A stretch of DNA of 64,000 nt from Phytohabitans maris (GCF_031085175.1 NZ_JAVHUY010000055.1:1-64000), one strand, 5' to 3'; counted from the stretch's first letter, positions 8,210 through 17,036 are shown. Notes: a model not told the origin generated them from the sequence alone. Numbers and translations are program-made.

Positions 8210-9301
8210 TCAGGCGGGCGTGATCGGCTCGAAGCGCGGGGTGGGCGCGTCCCGGTCCATGAACCCGGAGCGCTTCATCAGCTCGTAGAGCCGGACCTCC
8301 TGGTCGATCCAGGTCTGGTCCATGTACACGCTGTCGACGAACCAGTCGTGCTTCGCGAGGTAGTCCTGCATGGCCGCCACGTCTTCGTCCGCCTCGACGG
8401 AGAAGTGCTGCGGGAACTCCTTGATGATCGCCGCCTGGTCGGCCCGCCAGAGCTTGACGCCTTCCTCCCACAGGGACAGGAAGGACTTCGCCTCGTCCTG
8501 GTGCGCGTCGTACCAGGTCTGGGTGGCGGTGAAGAGGTTGCCCATCACGCCGAGGTGGGTGCAGCCGCAGATCGGGCCATAGATCTCGTGCGGCAGCCTG
8601 CCCTCGTACATCACCTTCAGCCTGCCCTGGCGCAGCAGGCCGATCGCGGCCTCCGGGATGACCAGCGCGGCCTCGACCTCGCCGCGGTCGACGTGCTCGC
8701 CCATCACGAAGTGGTCCTCGACGACCAGGTCGTAGTCGCCCTGCCCGACCCGGAAGTCGAGACCGTGCAACTCTTTGGCGAACATGCCCCAGAGCAGCGT
8801 CGACGCGACGGCGCTGGGCACCGCGATCTTCGAGCCTTTCGGGATGTCGGCGAGCGTCTGGTACGGCTTGTCGGCCCGCGTGACGGGCGTGATCCGCAGC
8901 AGGTTGTACTTGCCGAAGGTCACCGTCTTGATGCGGGTCTGCTTCTCCAGCAGGGGCAGCTCGTAGGTGGCGGTGGAGACGATGTCGCCGTGCCCGCCGG
9001 CGAAGAACGTGAACTCGTCCCAGGTGGTCGAGGTCTCGATCTTGAGGCCGGTGTCCTGCTCCCACTTGCTGATCGTGCCCTGCCTGGTCATGTAGTCCCA
9101 GATCGCCTCCGGCGCGAAGGCGAACCGGATGGGCGCGGAGCCCCCGCCCTCACCGGAGCCGCCCCCGCCGTCGCCGCCGGCCAGGAAGCAGCCGCCGAGG
9201 GCCGGTGGCACGGCCGCCATGCCGGTGCCGAGCATCGCTATTCGAAGGACGTCGCGTCGCCTGTATCGGCCGCCCGAACGCGGCACGGAGGGACTGGTCA
9301 T
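8210..9301 (-). CDS. ABC transporter substrate-binding lipoprotein (nitrate/sulfonate/taurine class)
   Basis: The 363-residue protein begins with a twin-arginine-like stretch RRRDVLRIA followed by a hydrophobic segment and a lipobox ending LGGC at Cys38, then a Gly/Ser/Glu-rich linker. This indicates export, possibly through Tat, and lipid anchoring. The mature part contains IPKGSKIAVP, LVIPEAAIGLLRQG and similar landmarks of the periplasmic binding fold II of the SsuA/THI5-like group. Ligands of this class range from nitrate and alkylsulfonates to aromatic acids and pyrimidines. The preferred ligand here is not evident; the adjoining amidohydrolase and FAH genes favour an organic acid or amide. 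Confidence 0.9.
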   Translation of the reverse strand: MTSPSVPRSGGRYRRRDVLRIAMLGTGMAAVPPALGGCFLAGGDGGGGSGEGGGSAPIRFAFAPEAIWDYMTRQGTISKWEQDTGLKIETSTTWDEFTFFAGGHGDIVSTATYELPLLEKQTRIKTVTFGKYNLLRITPVTRADKPYQTLADIPKGSKIAVPSAVASTLLWGMFAKELHGLDFRVGQGDYDLVVEDHFVMGEHVDRGEVEAALVIPEAAIGLLRQGRLKVMYEGRLPHEIYGPICGCTHLGVMGNLFTATQTWYDAHQDEAKSFLSLWEEGVKLWRADQAAIIKEFPQHFSVEADEDVAAMQDYLAKHDWFVDSVYMDQTWIDQEVRLYELMKRSGFMDRDAPTPRFEPITPA

Positions 9302-9326
9302 TATGGTCTCCAGCTCTCGTTCCCAT

Positions 9327-10562
9327 TTACTCCAATGTGGACGTGGCAGTGATGGCGGCGGCGGCCGGATCGGTGGGCGCCGCGGCCGGGCCGGGCTGGA
9401 CCACCAGTACGGCGCGCGTGCCGTCGATGGCGGCCAGCCGGCGGCCGGCGTTGAGCTGTTCGAGCGGTCCGGTCACCGACGCGACGTCGACACCGGTGAG
9501 CACCGGTACGCCGATCGCGCGGGCGACCTCGACGAGGTGGCACTGCGCCGGTCCGGAGACGCTGACCAGGCCGCGGGCGCCGAAAAGCAGGGGGGCGAGC
9601 GCGGGCACCGGCCGGTCCACGACCAGGATGCCCGGCTCGGTGAGCTCCACCGTCTGGTGTGGACGGACGTAGCGCAGCGGGCCGACCGCGTCGCCGGCCA
9701 CCGCGGCGGTCCCGCTCACCGTGAGCCCGTCCGGTGTCGCGGAGGGACCGGTCGGGGCCGGCGCCGCGGGCCCGCGCGAGGACTGGAGCAAGTGGACGGT
9801 GCCGTCCTCGACCGCCCACTCCACGGTGTCGTGGCCGAGCAGTTCCGCCGCACGCCAGGCCAGGTCGGCCACCGCGGCCGCCGTCGCCTCGCCCGCGGCG
9901 GCCGCCGTCGCCTTCTCCACCACGACGGTCTCCCCGGTCGACCAGCCGCTCAGCAGCGCGCCCGGGTGGCCGGCCACCGCCGTGACGCGCACGGTGCCGC
10001 CCTCGACCCGGGCGACGCCGCCGGCCTCGGGGGTCAGCTCCGGCTGGACGAGCACGGCGAGGGCGAGCTCGTCCGGTGCGACGCCGCAGGCCCGGGCCCG
10101 GTCCAGCGGGTCGGGGGCGAAGGCCGACGCCCAGCACGCCCGGACGGCGGTGCCGACATCCTCGGCGCCGACCTCGCCGACCGAGGAGAACGCGCCGGAC
10201 CACCGGTGGTCCGCCTCCAGCGGGCTGGACGAGCGGACGATGACCCGCCCGCCCAGCGCCGCGACCGCCGTGCGCAGCGCGGACCCGGTGTGCTCCGGCA
10301 ACCGCGTCCGCAGCGCCGCCGGACGGGCCGCGCCGGCACCGCGCCCGGCCAGCGCCCCGGCGGCCGCGCGGGCGGCGGCCCGCCCGGCGGAGACCGGAAG
10401 CACCAGGCCCGGCAGCGCGGGCAGGCCCATCCGGCGCGCCCGTGCCAGCGACGCGGCCTTGGCACCGGCGACGGCCGGGTCGGTGGCGCCGGGTCCGTCG
10501 AGGGAGAGCAGACCCGGCGGTACCGCGACCGGACCGGTCTCAGCCGACGCAGATGATCTCAT
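9327..10562 (-). CDS. Two-domain PEP-utilising enzyme-like protein (PEP/pyruvate-binding plus mobile His domain)
   Basis: The 411-residue protein resembles a shortened PEP synthase. Residues 30-265 look like the ATP-grasp PEP/pyruvate-binding domain (VIVRSSSPLEADHRWSGAF near 107-125, EWAVEDGTVHLLQ near 248-260). Residues 275-365 look like the mobile phosphohistidine domain, with His342 in SGPAQCHLVEVARAIGVPVL at the place of the phosphorylated His. The large C-terminal TIM barrel of PEP synthase and pyruvate phosphate dikinase is absent, and there is no obvious central acceptor domain as in rifampin phosphotransferase. Its ATG lies 23 bases inside the upstream M24 gene, so the two are coupled. 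It may phosphorylate a small metabolite, but the acceptor is unknown. Confidence 0.75.
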   Translation of the reverse strand: MRSSASAETGPVAVPPGLLSLDGPGATDPAVAGAKAASLARARRMGLPALPGLVLPVSAGRAAARAAAGALAGRGAGAARPAALRTRLPEHTGSALRTAVAALGGRVIVRSSSPLEADHRWSGAFSSVGEVGAEDVGTAVRACWASAFAPDPLDRARACGVAPDELALAVLVQPELTPEAGGVARVEGGTVRVTAVAGHPGALLSGWSTGETVVVEKATAAAAGEATAAAVADLAWRAAELLGHDTVEWAVEDGTVHLLQSSRGPAAPAPTGPSATPDGLTVSGTAAVAGDAVGPLRYVRPHQTVELTEPGILVVDRPVPALAPLLFGARGLVSVSGPAQCHLVEVARAIGVPVLTGVDVASVTGPLEQLNAGRRLAAIDGTRAVLVVQPGPAAAPTDPAAAAITATSTLE

Positions 10563-11778
10563 CGGAGGCGTACCTGGAGAGCGGTTCGTGCCCGTCCTCG
10601 GTGACCAGGAGCATCTCCTCCAGACGGACGCCGAACTCGTGCACCTTGCCGTGCTGGGTCTCCAGCGCGAAGACCATGCCGGGCTGGATCTCCTCCGGGT
10701 GGTCCAGCGACCAGATCCGGGAGATCACCGGCCGGTCGTACTGGGCCAGGCCCAGGCCGTGGCCCCAGAGGTTGGCGGCCGCCTGGTCCTCCTCCTCGTA
10801 CCCCCAGGCTTCCTTCGCCGAAGGCCACTTCGACGCGATGTCGGCGGTGGTGGCACCCGGCTTCACCGCGTCGATGGCGTCCCAGAGCCACCGGTGCGCG
10901 GTTTCGTAGTAGCGCTTCATCTCCTCGGTGGGTTTACCGCCGACGCAGTAGGTGCGGTACACACAGGACTTGAAGCCGTTCCAGGTCAGCGCCGCGAGGT
11001 CGATGATGACCAGCTCGCCCGGGCGGATGATCCGGTCGGAGAAGTTCCGCCAGTTCGGCCAGGCGTTCGGCCCGGACGAGACGATGACGTCCTCGACGTC
11101 CTCCATCCCCGGGATGCTGTAGAGGTGCTCGAAGCCGAACGCGGCGACCTCGTTCTCGGTCAGCCCCGGCCGCAGCCACTGGGCGTACTCGTAGTGCAGC
11201 GTGTCGCAGATCGCGCCGACGATCCGGGCGGCCTTCCGCTCGTCCGGGCTCTTGATCGCCCGCGCCTCCATCATCGGCGACATGCCGTCGGTCCAGGACA
11301 CGCCGGCCCGCTCGAACGCCTTCAACATGTTGATGTCGATGAAGTCCACGCCGAGCGGCTTGTCCCGCACGCCCGCGTCCTCGAGGTCGCCGACCAGCGC
11401 CTCGACGAACTTGTTCACCTGCTGCGTCGCCGCCGGCCCGACCGCGCCCTTGATCCACGAGTACGAGTGGCGGACGTTCTGCGGCGGGATCCACGGGTTG
11501 TGCTCCTTGAGGTGGATGCCGATGTCGCCCTGCTCGTAGACGATCGGCTCCTTGCCCTCGCAGAGGACCACGTACCGCAAGCCGGGCTTGAGCCGGTTCC
11601 AGCCGGGGGTGTAGGTCGAGGAGACGTACCGCATGTTCTCGTCGTACATGAGCAGGAGCGCGCCGAGGCCGTGCCGCTTCATCGCCTCGCGGGCCCGGGC
11701 CAGGCGCCAGGCGCGCACGGCAGCCCAGTTGATGCCCTCTTTCCAATCGCTGCTGAGTCCACCGAAGGCTTCCTTCAT
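10540..11778 (-). CDS. M24 (pita-bread fold) metallopeptidase-like protein
   Basis: This 412-residue protein has a creatinase-type N-terminal domain (1-165) and an M24 catalytic domain. Expected metal ligands are found at Asp260 (VIIDLAAL), His340 (LWGHGLGL), Glu373 (FALETQHG) and Glu387 or Glu388 (VRLEEMLL), but the second Asp is replaced: the usual S-D-x-x-R-T reads S-C-V-Y-R-T, with Cys272. Family members include Xaa-Pro peptidases, creatinase, ectoine hydrolase and the DMSP lyase DddP, so a non-peptidase function is quite possible. The start has GAGGGG nine bases upstream. It is the first gene of the operon and faces the regulator across a 222-base promoter region. Confidence 0.85.
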   Translation of the reverse strand: MKEAFGGLSSDWKEGINWAAVRAWRLARAREAMKRHGLGALLLMYDENMRYVSSTYTPGWNRLKPGLRYVVLCEGKEPIVYEQGDIGIHLKEHNPWIPPQNVRHSYSWIKGAVGPAATQQVNKFVEALVGDLEDAGVRDKPLGVDFIDINMLKAFERAGVSWTDGMSPMMEARAIKSPDERKAARIVGAICDTLHYEYAQWLRPGLTENEVAAFGFEHLYSIPGMEDVEDVIVSSGPNAWPNWRNFSDRIIRPGELVIIDLAALTWNGFKSCVYRTYCVGGKPTEEMKRYYETAHRWLWDAIDAVKPGATTADIASKWPSAKEAWGYEEEDQAAANLWGHGLGLAQYDRPVISRIWSLDHPEEIQPGMVFALETQHGKVHEFGVRLEEMLLVTEDGHEPLSRYASDEIICVG

Positions 11779-11797
11779 GCCAGCGATCCCCTCTCAC

Positions 11798-11860
11798 CTG
11801 TTTAGTGTCAGTACCGTGGATCATCTGATCGGTACCGGGGACCGTAGCATCGCTAAACAG
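11798..11860. promoter_or_regulatory. Symmetric control region between the M24 operon and the XRE-cupin regulator
   Basis: An exact inverted repeat CTGTTTAG (11798-11805) / CTAAACAG (11853-11860) encloses a second, inner symmetric block: GTACCG (11811-11816) with CGGTAC (11830-11835), centred on GATCATCTGATC. The block sits just upstream of the M24 start and within the divergent promoter region. The nested symmetry suggests operators for the adjacent regulator; no footprint evidence exists. Confidence 0.5.
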
Positions 11861-12000
11861 ATTTGTTAAGCCCTTGTTTCCACTTCCCGATCGAGGGCAG
11901 TATTGGCGTCATCTGACCCCCGGTGGGCACCGGTCGGGGGCGCCAGACTATGATCAGTTAAGTGCCACTTCAAGCACGCGACGGCCACGGTGAAGGTGAC

Positions 12001-12738
12001 ATGTCCGAGACGACACTGACCGGCGGTCCGGCGACCGCCGGATCCGACGAAGGCGGCGACAGCGAGAGACCGGCCGGCGGCGGGCGCCGCCGCGACCCTG
12101 GTGCCGACCCCACCGACGGCATCGGCCGGCGGGTGGCGGCGTTCCGCACCGAGCGCGGCATCCGCGTCTCCGACCTCGCCCGCCACGTCGGCGTCTCCCC
12201 TTCGCTGGTGAGCCAGATCGAGCGCGGCCTGTCCCGCCCCTCCGTCTCCACGCTGTTCGCGATCGCCGAGGCGCTGGAGGTGCCCGTCGACGCCTTCTTC
12301 CGCGAGACCGACGGCTCGCCGTCACCGGCACCGGACGTGCCCGAGACCGGCACCGCGCCCACCTCCCCCGCCGAGGAGCGGTACGTCGTGCGCCGCGCCA
12401 ACCGACCCACCATCGACATCGAAAGCGGCGTCCGGTGGGAGCGGCTCACCCCCACGGCGCTGAAGAACGTCGAGTTCCTGGAGCTGGTCTACGGCCCCGG
12501 CGCGGAGTCCAACTCCACCCTCTACCGGCACGCCGGCGAGGAGATGATCCTGGTCCTCAGCGGGGAGCTGGACATCTACCTGGGCTTCGAGAAGTACCAC
12601 CTGAGTGCGGGGGACAGCATGCACTTCTCCTCCATGCAGCCGCACCGCTACGTCAACCCCACGGCCTCCACCACCCACGCGGTGACCACGATCCTCCACG
12701 ACGGCGACTGGTACGCCACGCCCGGCAACGGCCACTGA
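12001..12738 (+). CDS. XRE-family transcriptional regulator with C-terminal cupin sensor
   Basis: This is a 245-residue protein. After about 40 residues of low-complexity sequence comes a helix-turn-helix of the XRE type (about 41-100, with VSDLARHVGVSPSLVSQIERG), and the C-terminal part (about 155-240) is a cupin with EEMILVLSGELDIYLG and a later His in MQPHRY. Such HTH-cupin regulators sense a small molecule in the barrel and usually control adjacent catabolic or transport genes. The ATG at 12001 is preferred to a GTG 39 bases upstream because the N-terminus upstream is not conserved-looking. It is transcribed away from the M24-ABC operon, its probable target. Confidence 0.9.
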   Translation: MSETTLTGGPATAGSDEGGDSERPAGGGRRRDPGADPTDGIGRRVAAFRTERGIRVSDLARHVGVSPSLVSQIERGLSRPSVSTLFAIAEALEVPVDAFFRETDGSPSPAPDVPETGTAPTSPAEERYVVRRANRPTIDIESGVRWERLTPTALKNVEFLELVYGPGAESNSTLYRHAGEEMILVLSGELDIYLGFEKYHLSAGDSMHFSSMQPHRYVNPTASTTHAVTTILHDGDWYATPGNGH

Positions 12739-12775
12739 CCCTTCCCCACGCCCGCCGCCGACAGTCCCGGCGCTC

Positions 12776-13996
12776 TCAGCGGGCGATCAGCTCCGGATGG
12801 CTGGCCAGCCAGGTGGTGAGCGTCTTGTCGCGGATCGCGGCGAAGGTTTGCAGCGACTCCTCGCTGAGCCGCTCGTCGGTGGTGCCGGGCACGGTGTTCA
12901 CCTTCCCCGCGTTGGTCTTGACCAGGACCAGGTCCTTGGCGCCCAGACTCTTGAAGGTGAACAGGAAATTCGCGACGGGTACGCCCTGGGTGTCCAGGAC
13001 CAGCGCGCTGCCGGCGGCCTTGACGATCCGGTTGAGCCTGCCCGGATCGGTGAGGACTCCCTTGCTGGTGGCCTCGGTGATGATGGCCTTGATCAGCTGC
13101 TGCTGGTGGCGTTGCCGGTCGTAGTCGCCGTTCGGGCAGCACGTGCCCTTGCGCAGCCGGGAGTACTCCAGCGCGAGCTGGGGCGTCATCCGCTGGCAGC
13201 CGGGCTCGTAGTACAGCAGGCTCCCGCCGGCCGGGATGCCGCGGACCTTGCCGGCGGCCTCGTCGTACCAGGCCTTGACGACCTTGCCGTTCTCGTCCTT
13301 GGCCAGATGGATGGCCTGGGAGCGGCGCTCCACGCAGAGGGTCACCCCGCCGAGCTCGCGCAGCACGGCCTCGAACCCGCCGAAGTCGATGATCGCGGCG
13401 CCGGTGAACTCGATGCCGGTCAGCTGCTCCACGGTCATGGCGAGCAGCTCCACGCCGCGGGCGCGTTTCTCGCTCTCCGTACCCGGACCGCGGTAGCCAC
13501 CCTGGAACGCCGCGTTGATCTTCGTGGAGTAGCCCGTGAACCCGGTCTTCGGATAGTCCGGGATCGCGACCCGCGTGTCACGGGGGATGGAGACCAGGTA
13601 GGCCTGGTCGTGGCTGGCCGGGATGTGCGCGATCAGGATGGTGTCCGAACGGACCGAGTCGTCGTGCTGGTCACCGCGCACGTCCAGACCGACCAGCAGC
13701 ATGGTGACCGGACCCTCGACGTTGGCCGCCTCGCCAGAGCCGACGCCGGCGTCACCGAGCAGGTTCTGCTGCCCGATCGCGGAGGTCGCCCGAGCGATCA
13801 GCACATGGCCGCCCACAAGGGTGCCACCGCTGGCGACGATCAACAGCGCGCCGACGACGAGCAGGACCCTCGCCCACATCGGCTCGCGGCGGCGGGCGGC
13901 TCGAGGCCCCTCGGCGGGCGGTGGCGACGACGCGGAGCCGCCCGCCGACCGGTCCCCGCCCGCCGAACGGTAGACGCCAGGTGAGGGTGAGGACAT
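12776..13996 (-). CDS. LytR-CpsA-Psr (LCP) family cell-wall glycopolymer ligase
   Basis: The 406-residue protein has a proline- and serine-rich cytoplasmic tail, one membrane segment (about 42-65) and an extracellular LCP domain. LCP hallmarks seen are TILIAHIPASHDQAYLVSIP followed by RDTRV, the Lys/Asn stretch in GYSTKINAAFQGG, and the Arg-rich GDYDRQRHQQQLIKAI near residue 295. LCP enzymes transfer undecaprenyl-linked teichoic acid, arabinogalactan or capsular polymers to peptidoglycan. The ATG at 13996 has AGGGGGG five bases upstream; a GTG two codons earlier is weaker. It converges with the regulator gene, leaving only 37 bases between them, and is unrelated to the neighbouring catabolic operons. 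Confidence 0.93.
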   Translation of the reverse strand: MSSPSPGVYRSAGGDRSAGGSASSPPPAEGPRAARRREPMWARVLLVVGALLIVASGGTLVGGHVLIARATSAIGQQNLLGDAGVGSGEAANVEGPVTMLLVGLDVRGDQHDDSVRSDTILIAHIPASHDQAYLVSIPRDTRVAIPDYPKTGFTGYSTKINAAFQGGYRGPGTESEKRARGVELLAMTVEQLTGIEFTGAAIIDFGGFEAVLRELGGVTLCVERRSQAIHLAKDENGKVVKAWYDEAAGKVRGIPAGGSLLYYEPGCQRMTPQLALEYSRLRKGTCCPNGDYDRQRHQQQLIKAIITEATSKGVLTDPGRLNRIVKAAGSALVLDTQGVPVANFLFTFKSLGAKDLVLVKTNAGKVNTVPGTTDERLSEESLQTFAAIRDKTLTTWLASHPELIAR

Positions 13997-14138
13997 CCAC
14001 ACCCCCCTTCCGCGATCGACGGGCGCACCAGCCCGCCGTGGACGGTACGTCTGGCCCGTGGAAGCCTGGTCCCTGTTTCGAAAATCCTTGCCGGGCTGCG
14101 CCGGGTCCAGACGACGACCGGCGGCGCCGGACGTAAGG

Positions 14139-14254
14139 CCCCACCGCCAAGGTCAGCCAGAAGCCGATCCTCTGCCGGCCGGGCAACGCCAGCCGCCCCA
14201 GAGCGCCGATCACGAGACCACGATCAACGCCGTGAAAATGCCGGAGATCTCCAT
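14139..14254 (-). pseudogene. Remnant of a GlsB/YeaQ-family small membrane protein gene, frameshifted and truncated
   Basis: Read from the ATG at 14254, the frame gives MEISGIFTALIV and stops at 14210-14212. The overlapping frame from 14213 continues with VIGALGRLALPGRQ and then RIGFWLTLAVG to about 14139. Joined, these match the first half of the transglycosylase-associated/GlsB family (about 85 residues), so one base has been lost near 14214. After 14139 the sequence no longer resembles the family, so the C-terminal half is gone. The rest of the 375-base gap from 14003 to 14377 holds nothing else I recognise. Confidence 0.65.
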
Positions 14255-14377
14255 GGCAACAGCCATCCCTCCCGGCCGGACCCACCCCGGACGCCAGCCG
14301 GGAACCGGCCCAGACCCTGCCTCGGATCGTACGCGCGACCGGCAACGCGCCGGTGGGCCGATCCCGGGCCGGCCGGG

Positions 14378-17011
14378 TCAGGCGGCGGACCGGACGGGCG
14401 CCGGGGCGAAGGGGGCCGAGACCTCGTGCGTACCGGGGCCGAGCGCGAGCGGCTCCTGCCCCGGCAGGTCGAGCAGTGCCGTAGTCCCGACCGGCACCGT
14501 GACCTCGACGCGCAGCGTGCCGCCGGCCAGCTCCCAGGCGATGGCGGCACGGCCGTACGGCGTGTCGTGCGCGGCGGAGGCGTGGGTCAGGTCGCCGCCG
14601 GGGCGGGGGCGGAAGAGGATCTCGCGGTAGCCCGGGGCGGCCGGGGCGAGGCCGCCGACCGTCCGATGTAGCCAGTCGGCGATCGCGCCGAAGGCGTAGT
14701 GGTTGAAGGACGTCATCTGGCCGGGGTTGACGGTGCCGTCCGGCAGGAGGCTGTCCCACCGCTCCCAGATCGTGGTGGCGCCCTGGGTCACCGCGTACAG
14801 CCAGGACGGGCACTCGCGCTGCAGCAGCAGGTCGTACGCGGTGTCCAGGTGGCCGGTCGCGGTGAGCGCGTCGGCCACCAGCGGGGTGCCGAGAAAGCCG
14901 GTGCCGATGCGGTTGCCGCCGGCCGCCACCAGCTCGGCCAGCCGGTCACCGCAGGCGGCCACCTCGGCGGCGGGGAGCAGGTCGAAGGCGATGGCCATCG
15001 CGTACGCGGTCTGGGTGTCGCTGGCCAGCCGCCCCGGGCCGGTCACGTACCGGCGCTGGAAGGCCCGCCGCACCTCGGCCGCGAGCCGGCCGTACCGCTC
15101 GGCGTCGGCCGTCTCGCCGAGCACCTCGGCGATGTCCGCGAGGCGCCGGGCGGACCGGGCGAAGTACGCGGTGGCGACCAGGTACCGGTCGGTCGTGGCG
15201 GCGGCCGGGTCGTCCGGGGGCGCACTGGGATCGAGCCAGTCGCCGAGCTGAAAGCCCTCGTCCCACAGCCGGTCCGGGCCGGCCAGCCGCGCCACCAGGT
15301 CGACCCAGGCCTTGGCGCTCGGGTACTGGCGGGCGAGCAGGCCGGCGTCGCCGTAGCGCTCGTACAGGGTCCAGGGCAGCAGCACCGCGACGTCGCCCCA
15401 GCCGGCGCCCGGCCGGATCGGGGTCCACATGTGGTGGGCCGGGATGACCGGCACGTACCAGGGCACGGTGCCGTCCGGCAGCTGCTCGGCGGCGACGTCG
15501 GCGAGCCAGGAGGCGAGCATGCCGGCGCAGTCGTACAGGTAGGCGGCGGTCGGGCCGAACACCTGGATGTCACCGGTCCAGCCGACCCGCTCGTCGCGCT
15601 GCGGGCAGTCGGTGGGTACGTCGAGGAAGTTGCCGCGCATGCTCCAGACCACGTTGTCGTGCAGGCGGTTGAGCAGCGGGTCGGAGCACTCGAACCAGCC
15701 GGTGCGGACCATGTCGGTGTGGTGCACCCGGGCGACGATGTCACCGGCGGCCACCGCCGCGTCGAGGTCGCCGGGCCAGCCCTCCACGTCGACGTAGCGG
15801 AAGCCGTGGAACGTGAAGCGCGGCTCCCACTCCTCGACCTCGCCGGCGCGGCGAGCCGAAGCACCAGCACCGGCCAGCACGTAGACGTCGGTCGACCGGG
15901 CGCCGCGCAGTGGCCGGCGGTACACCTCGCCGTCCTGCAGGACCTCGGCGGTGCGCAACGTGACCGCGGTGCCGCGCGGGCCGCGGACCCTGATTCTCGG
16001 CCGGCCGACCAGGTTCTGCCCGAAGTCGAGCACGCGCCGCCCGCCCGGCGTGCGCAGCACCGCGACCGGGCGTACCTCCTCGACGGCGCGGACCGGCGGG
16101 CCCATCGGCGCGACCAATGTGGAGGGATCGCGTTCGCCGGTCCGGACCGGTGTCCAGCCGCCGCCGTCGTAGTCCGATGTGGACCATCCCAGCCGCTCGT
16201 CGCGCGCGTCGTACACCTCGCCGTCGTAGTTGCCGGTGCGCACGATCGGGCCGGGTGCCGCGCGCCAGTCCGGTCCGGTGGCGACGACCTGGCGGCGGCC
16301 GTCGGCGTACTCGATCTCGAGCTGGGCGAGCAGGGAGAGGTCGGCGCCGTAGAGGTCGCGGAAGCCGCCGCGCCAGCCGAGCCGGCCGCGGTACCAGCCG
16401 TCGCCGAGCCAGGACCCGATCGCGTTGCCCCCGGGGCGCAGGTGGCCGGTGACGTCGTAGGTGTGGTAGCGCAGGCGCCGCCGGTACGCGGTCCAGCCGG
16501 GCGTCATCGCGTCGTCACCGACCCGGCGGCCGTTGATCTCGATCTCGTAGAGGCCGTGCGCGGTGGCGTATAGGCGGGCGGCGGCGACCTCACCGCCGAC
16601 GTCGAAGGTGTGGCGGACCAGCGCCGGGCGGCGGTCGTCGGAGTCCGGCTCCTCGGGCCAGGCGGCGCCGACGGGTACGGCGCTCCAGTCCGCCGGCTCC
16701 AGCAGCCCGGCCTCGACCTCGGTGGGCGGGCTCCAGCCGGAGAGCGTGCCGTCCTCGCCGCGCAGCCGGACCCGTACGGTCACCCGCTCGCGCGAGCGCA
16801 GCGGCTCGCCCGGCCACGGCACGAGCACCTGGTCGGGTGAGTCGGTGCCGGCGCGGGTGGTGCCGCCGGCGCGGGTGACCTCGATCTCGTACCCGGCCTG
16901 GCGCCACCCCGCCGGAGCGTCCGTGCGCCAGGAGAGCCGCGGACGCCGCTCGCCGATGCCGAACGGCACGCGGTGGCGCTCGACGGTCGGCGCATGCGGG
17001 GCAACGCTCAT
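14378..17011 (-). CDS. Alpha-L-rhamnosidase, glycoside hydrolase family 78
   Basis: The 877-residue protein shows the GH78 layout: an N-terminal Ig-like domain (FGIGERRPRLSW near 20), a carbohydrate-binding beta-sandwich with DDRRPALVRHTFDV, then the (alpha/alpha)6 barrel starting near residue 430. The family signature DVPTDCPQRDERVGWTGD is near 475-492 and contains acidic catalytic residues; QLGDWLDP follows near 610. No signal peptide is seen, so it acts on imported oligosaccharides or glycosides and removes terminal alpha-L-rhamnose. The ATG at 17011 has GGGAGG nine bases upstream. Its promoter region carries two LacI-type operators, tying it to the regulon of this region. Confidence 0.92.
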   Translation of the reverse strand: MSVAPHAPTVERHRVPFGIGERRPRLSWRTDAPAGWRQAGYEIEVTRAGGTTRAGTDSPDQVLVPWPGEPLRSRERVTVRVRLRGEDGTLSGWSPPTEVEAGLLEPADWSAVPVGAAWPEEPDSDDRRPALVRHTFDVGGEVAAARLYATAHGLYEIEINGRRVGDDAMTPGWTAYRRRLRYHTYDVTGHLRPGGNAIGSWLGDGWYRGRLGWRGGFRDLYGADLSLLAQLEIEYADGRRQVVATGPDWRAAPGPIVRTGNYDGEVYDARDERLGWSTSDYDGGGWTPVRTGERDPSTLVAPMGPPVRAVEEVRPVAVLRTPGGRRVLDFGQNLVGRPRIRVRGPRGTAVTLRTAEVLQDGEVYRRPLRGARSTDVYVLAGAGASARRAGEVEEWEPRFTFHGFRYVDVEGWPGDLDAAVAAGDIVARVHHTDMVRTGWFECSDPLLNRLHDNVVWSMRGNFLDVPTDCPQRDERVGWTGDIQVFGPTAAYLYDCAGMLASWLADVAAEQLPDGTVPWYVPVIPAHHMWTPIRPGAGWGDVAVLLPWTLYERYGDAGLLARQYPSAKAWVDLVARLAGPDRLWDEGFQLGDWLDPSAPPDDPAAATTDRYLVATAYFARSARRLADIAEVLGETADAERYGRLAAEVRRAFQRRYVTGPGRLASDTQTAYAMAIAFDLLPAAEVAACGDRLAELVAAGGNRIGTGFLGTPLVADALTATGHLDTAYDLLLQRECPSWLYAVTQGATTIWERWDSLLPDGTVNPGQMTSFNHYAFGAIADWLHRTVGGLAPAAPGYREILFRPRPGGDLTHASAAHDTPYGRAAIAWELAGGTLRVEVTVPVGTTALLDLPGQEPLALGPGTHEVSAPFAPAPVRSAA

Positions 17012-17036
17012 CGGGCTGGTCCTCCCGTCATCCTGC

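Noticed and set aside
14058-14630. A plus-strand gene overlapping the end of the rhamnosidase gene
   Set aside because: Composition is that of a shadow frame; the GlsB-like remnant on the minus strand and the rhamnosidase explain the region.
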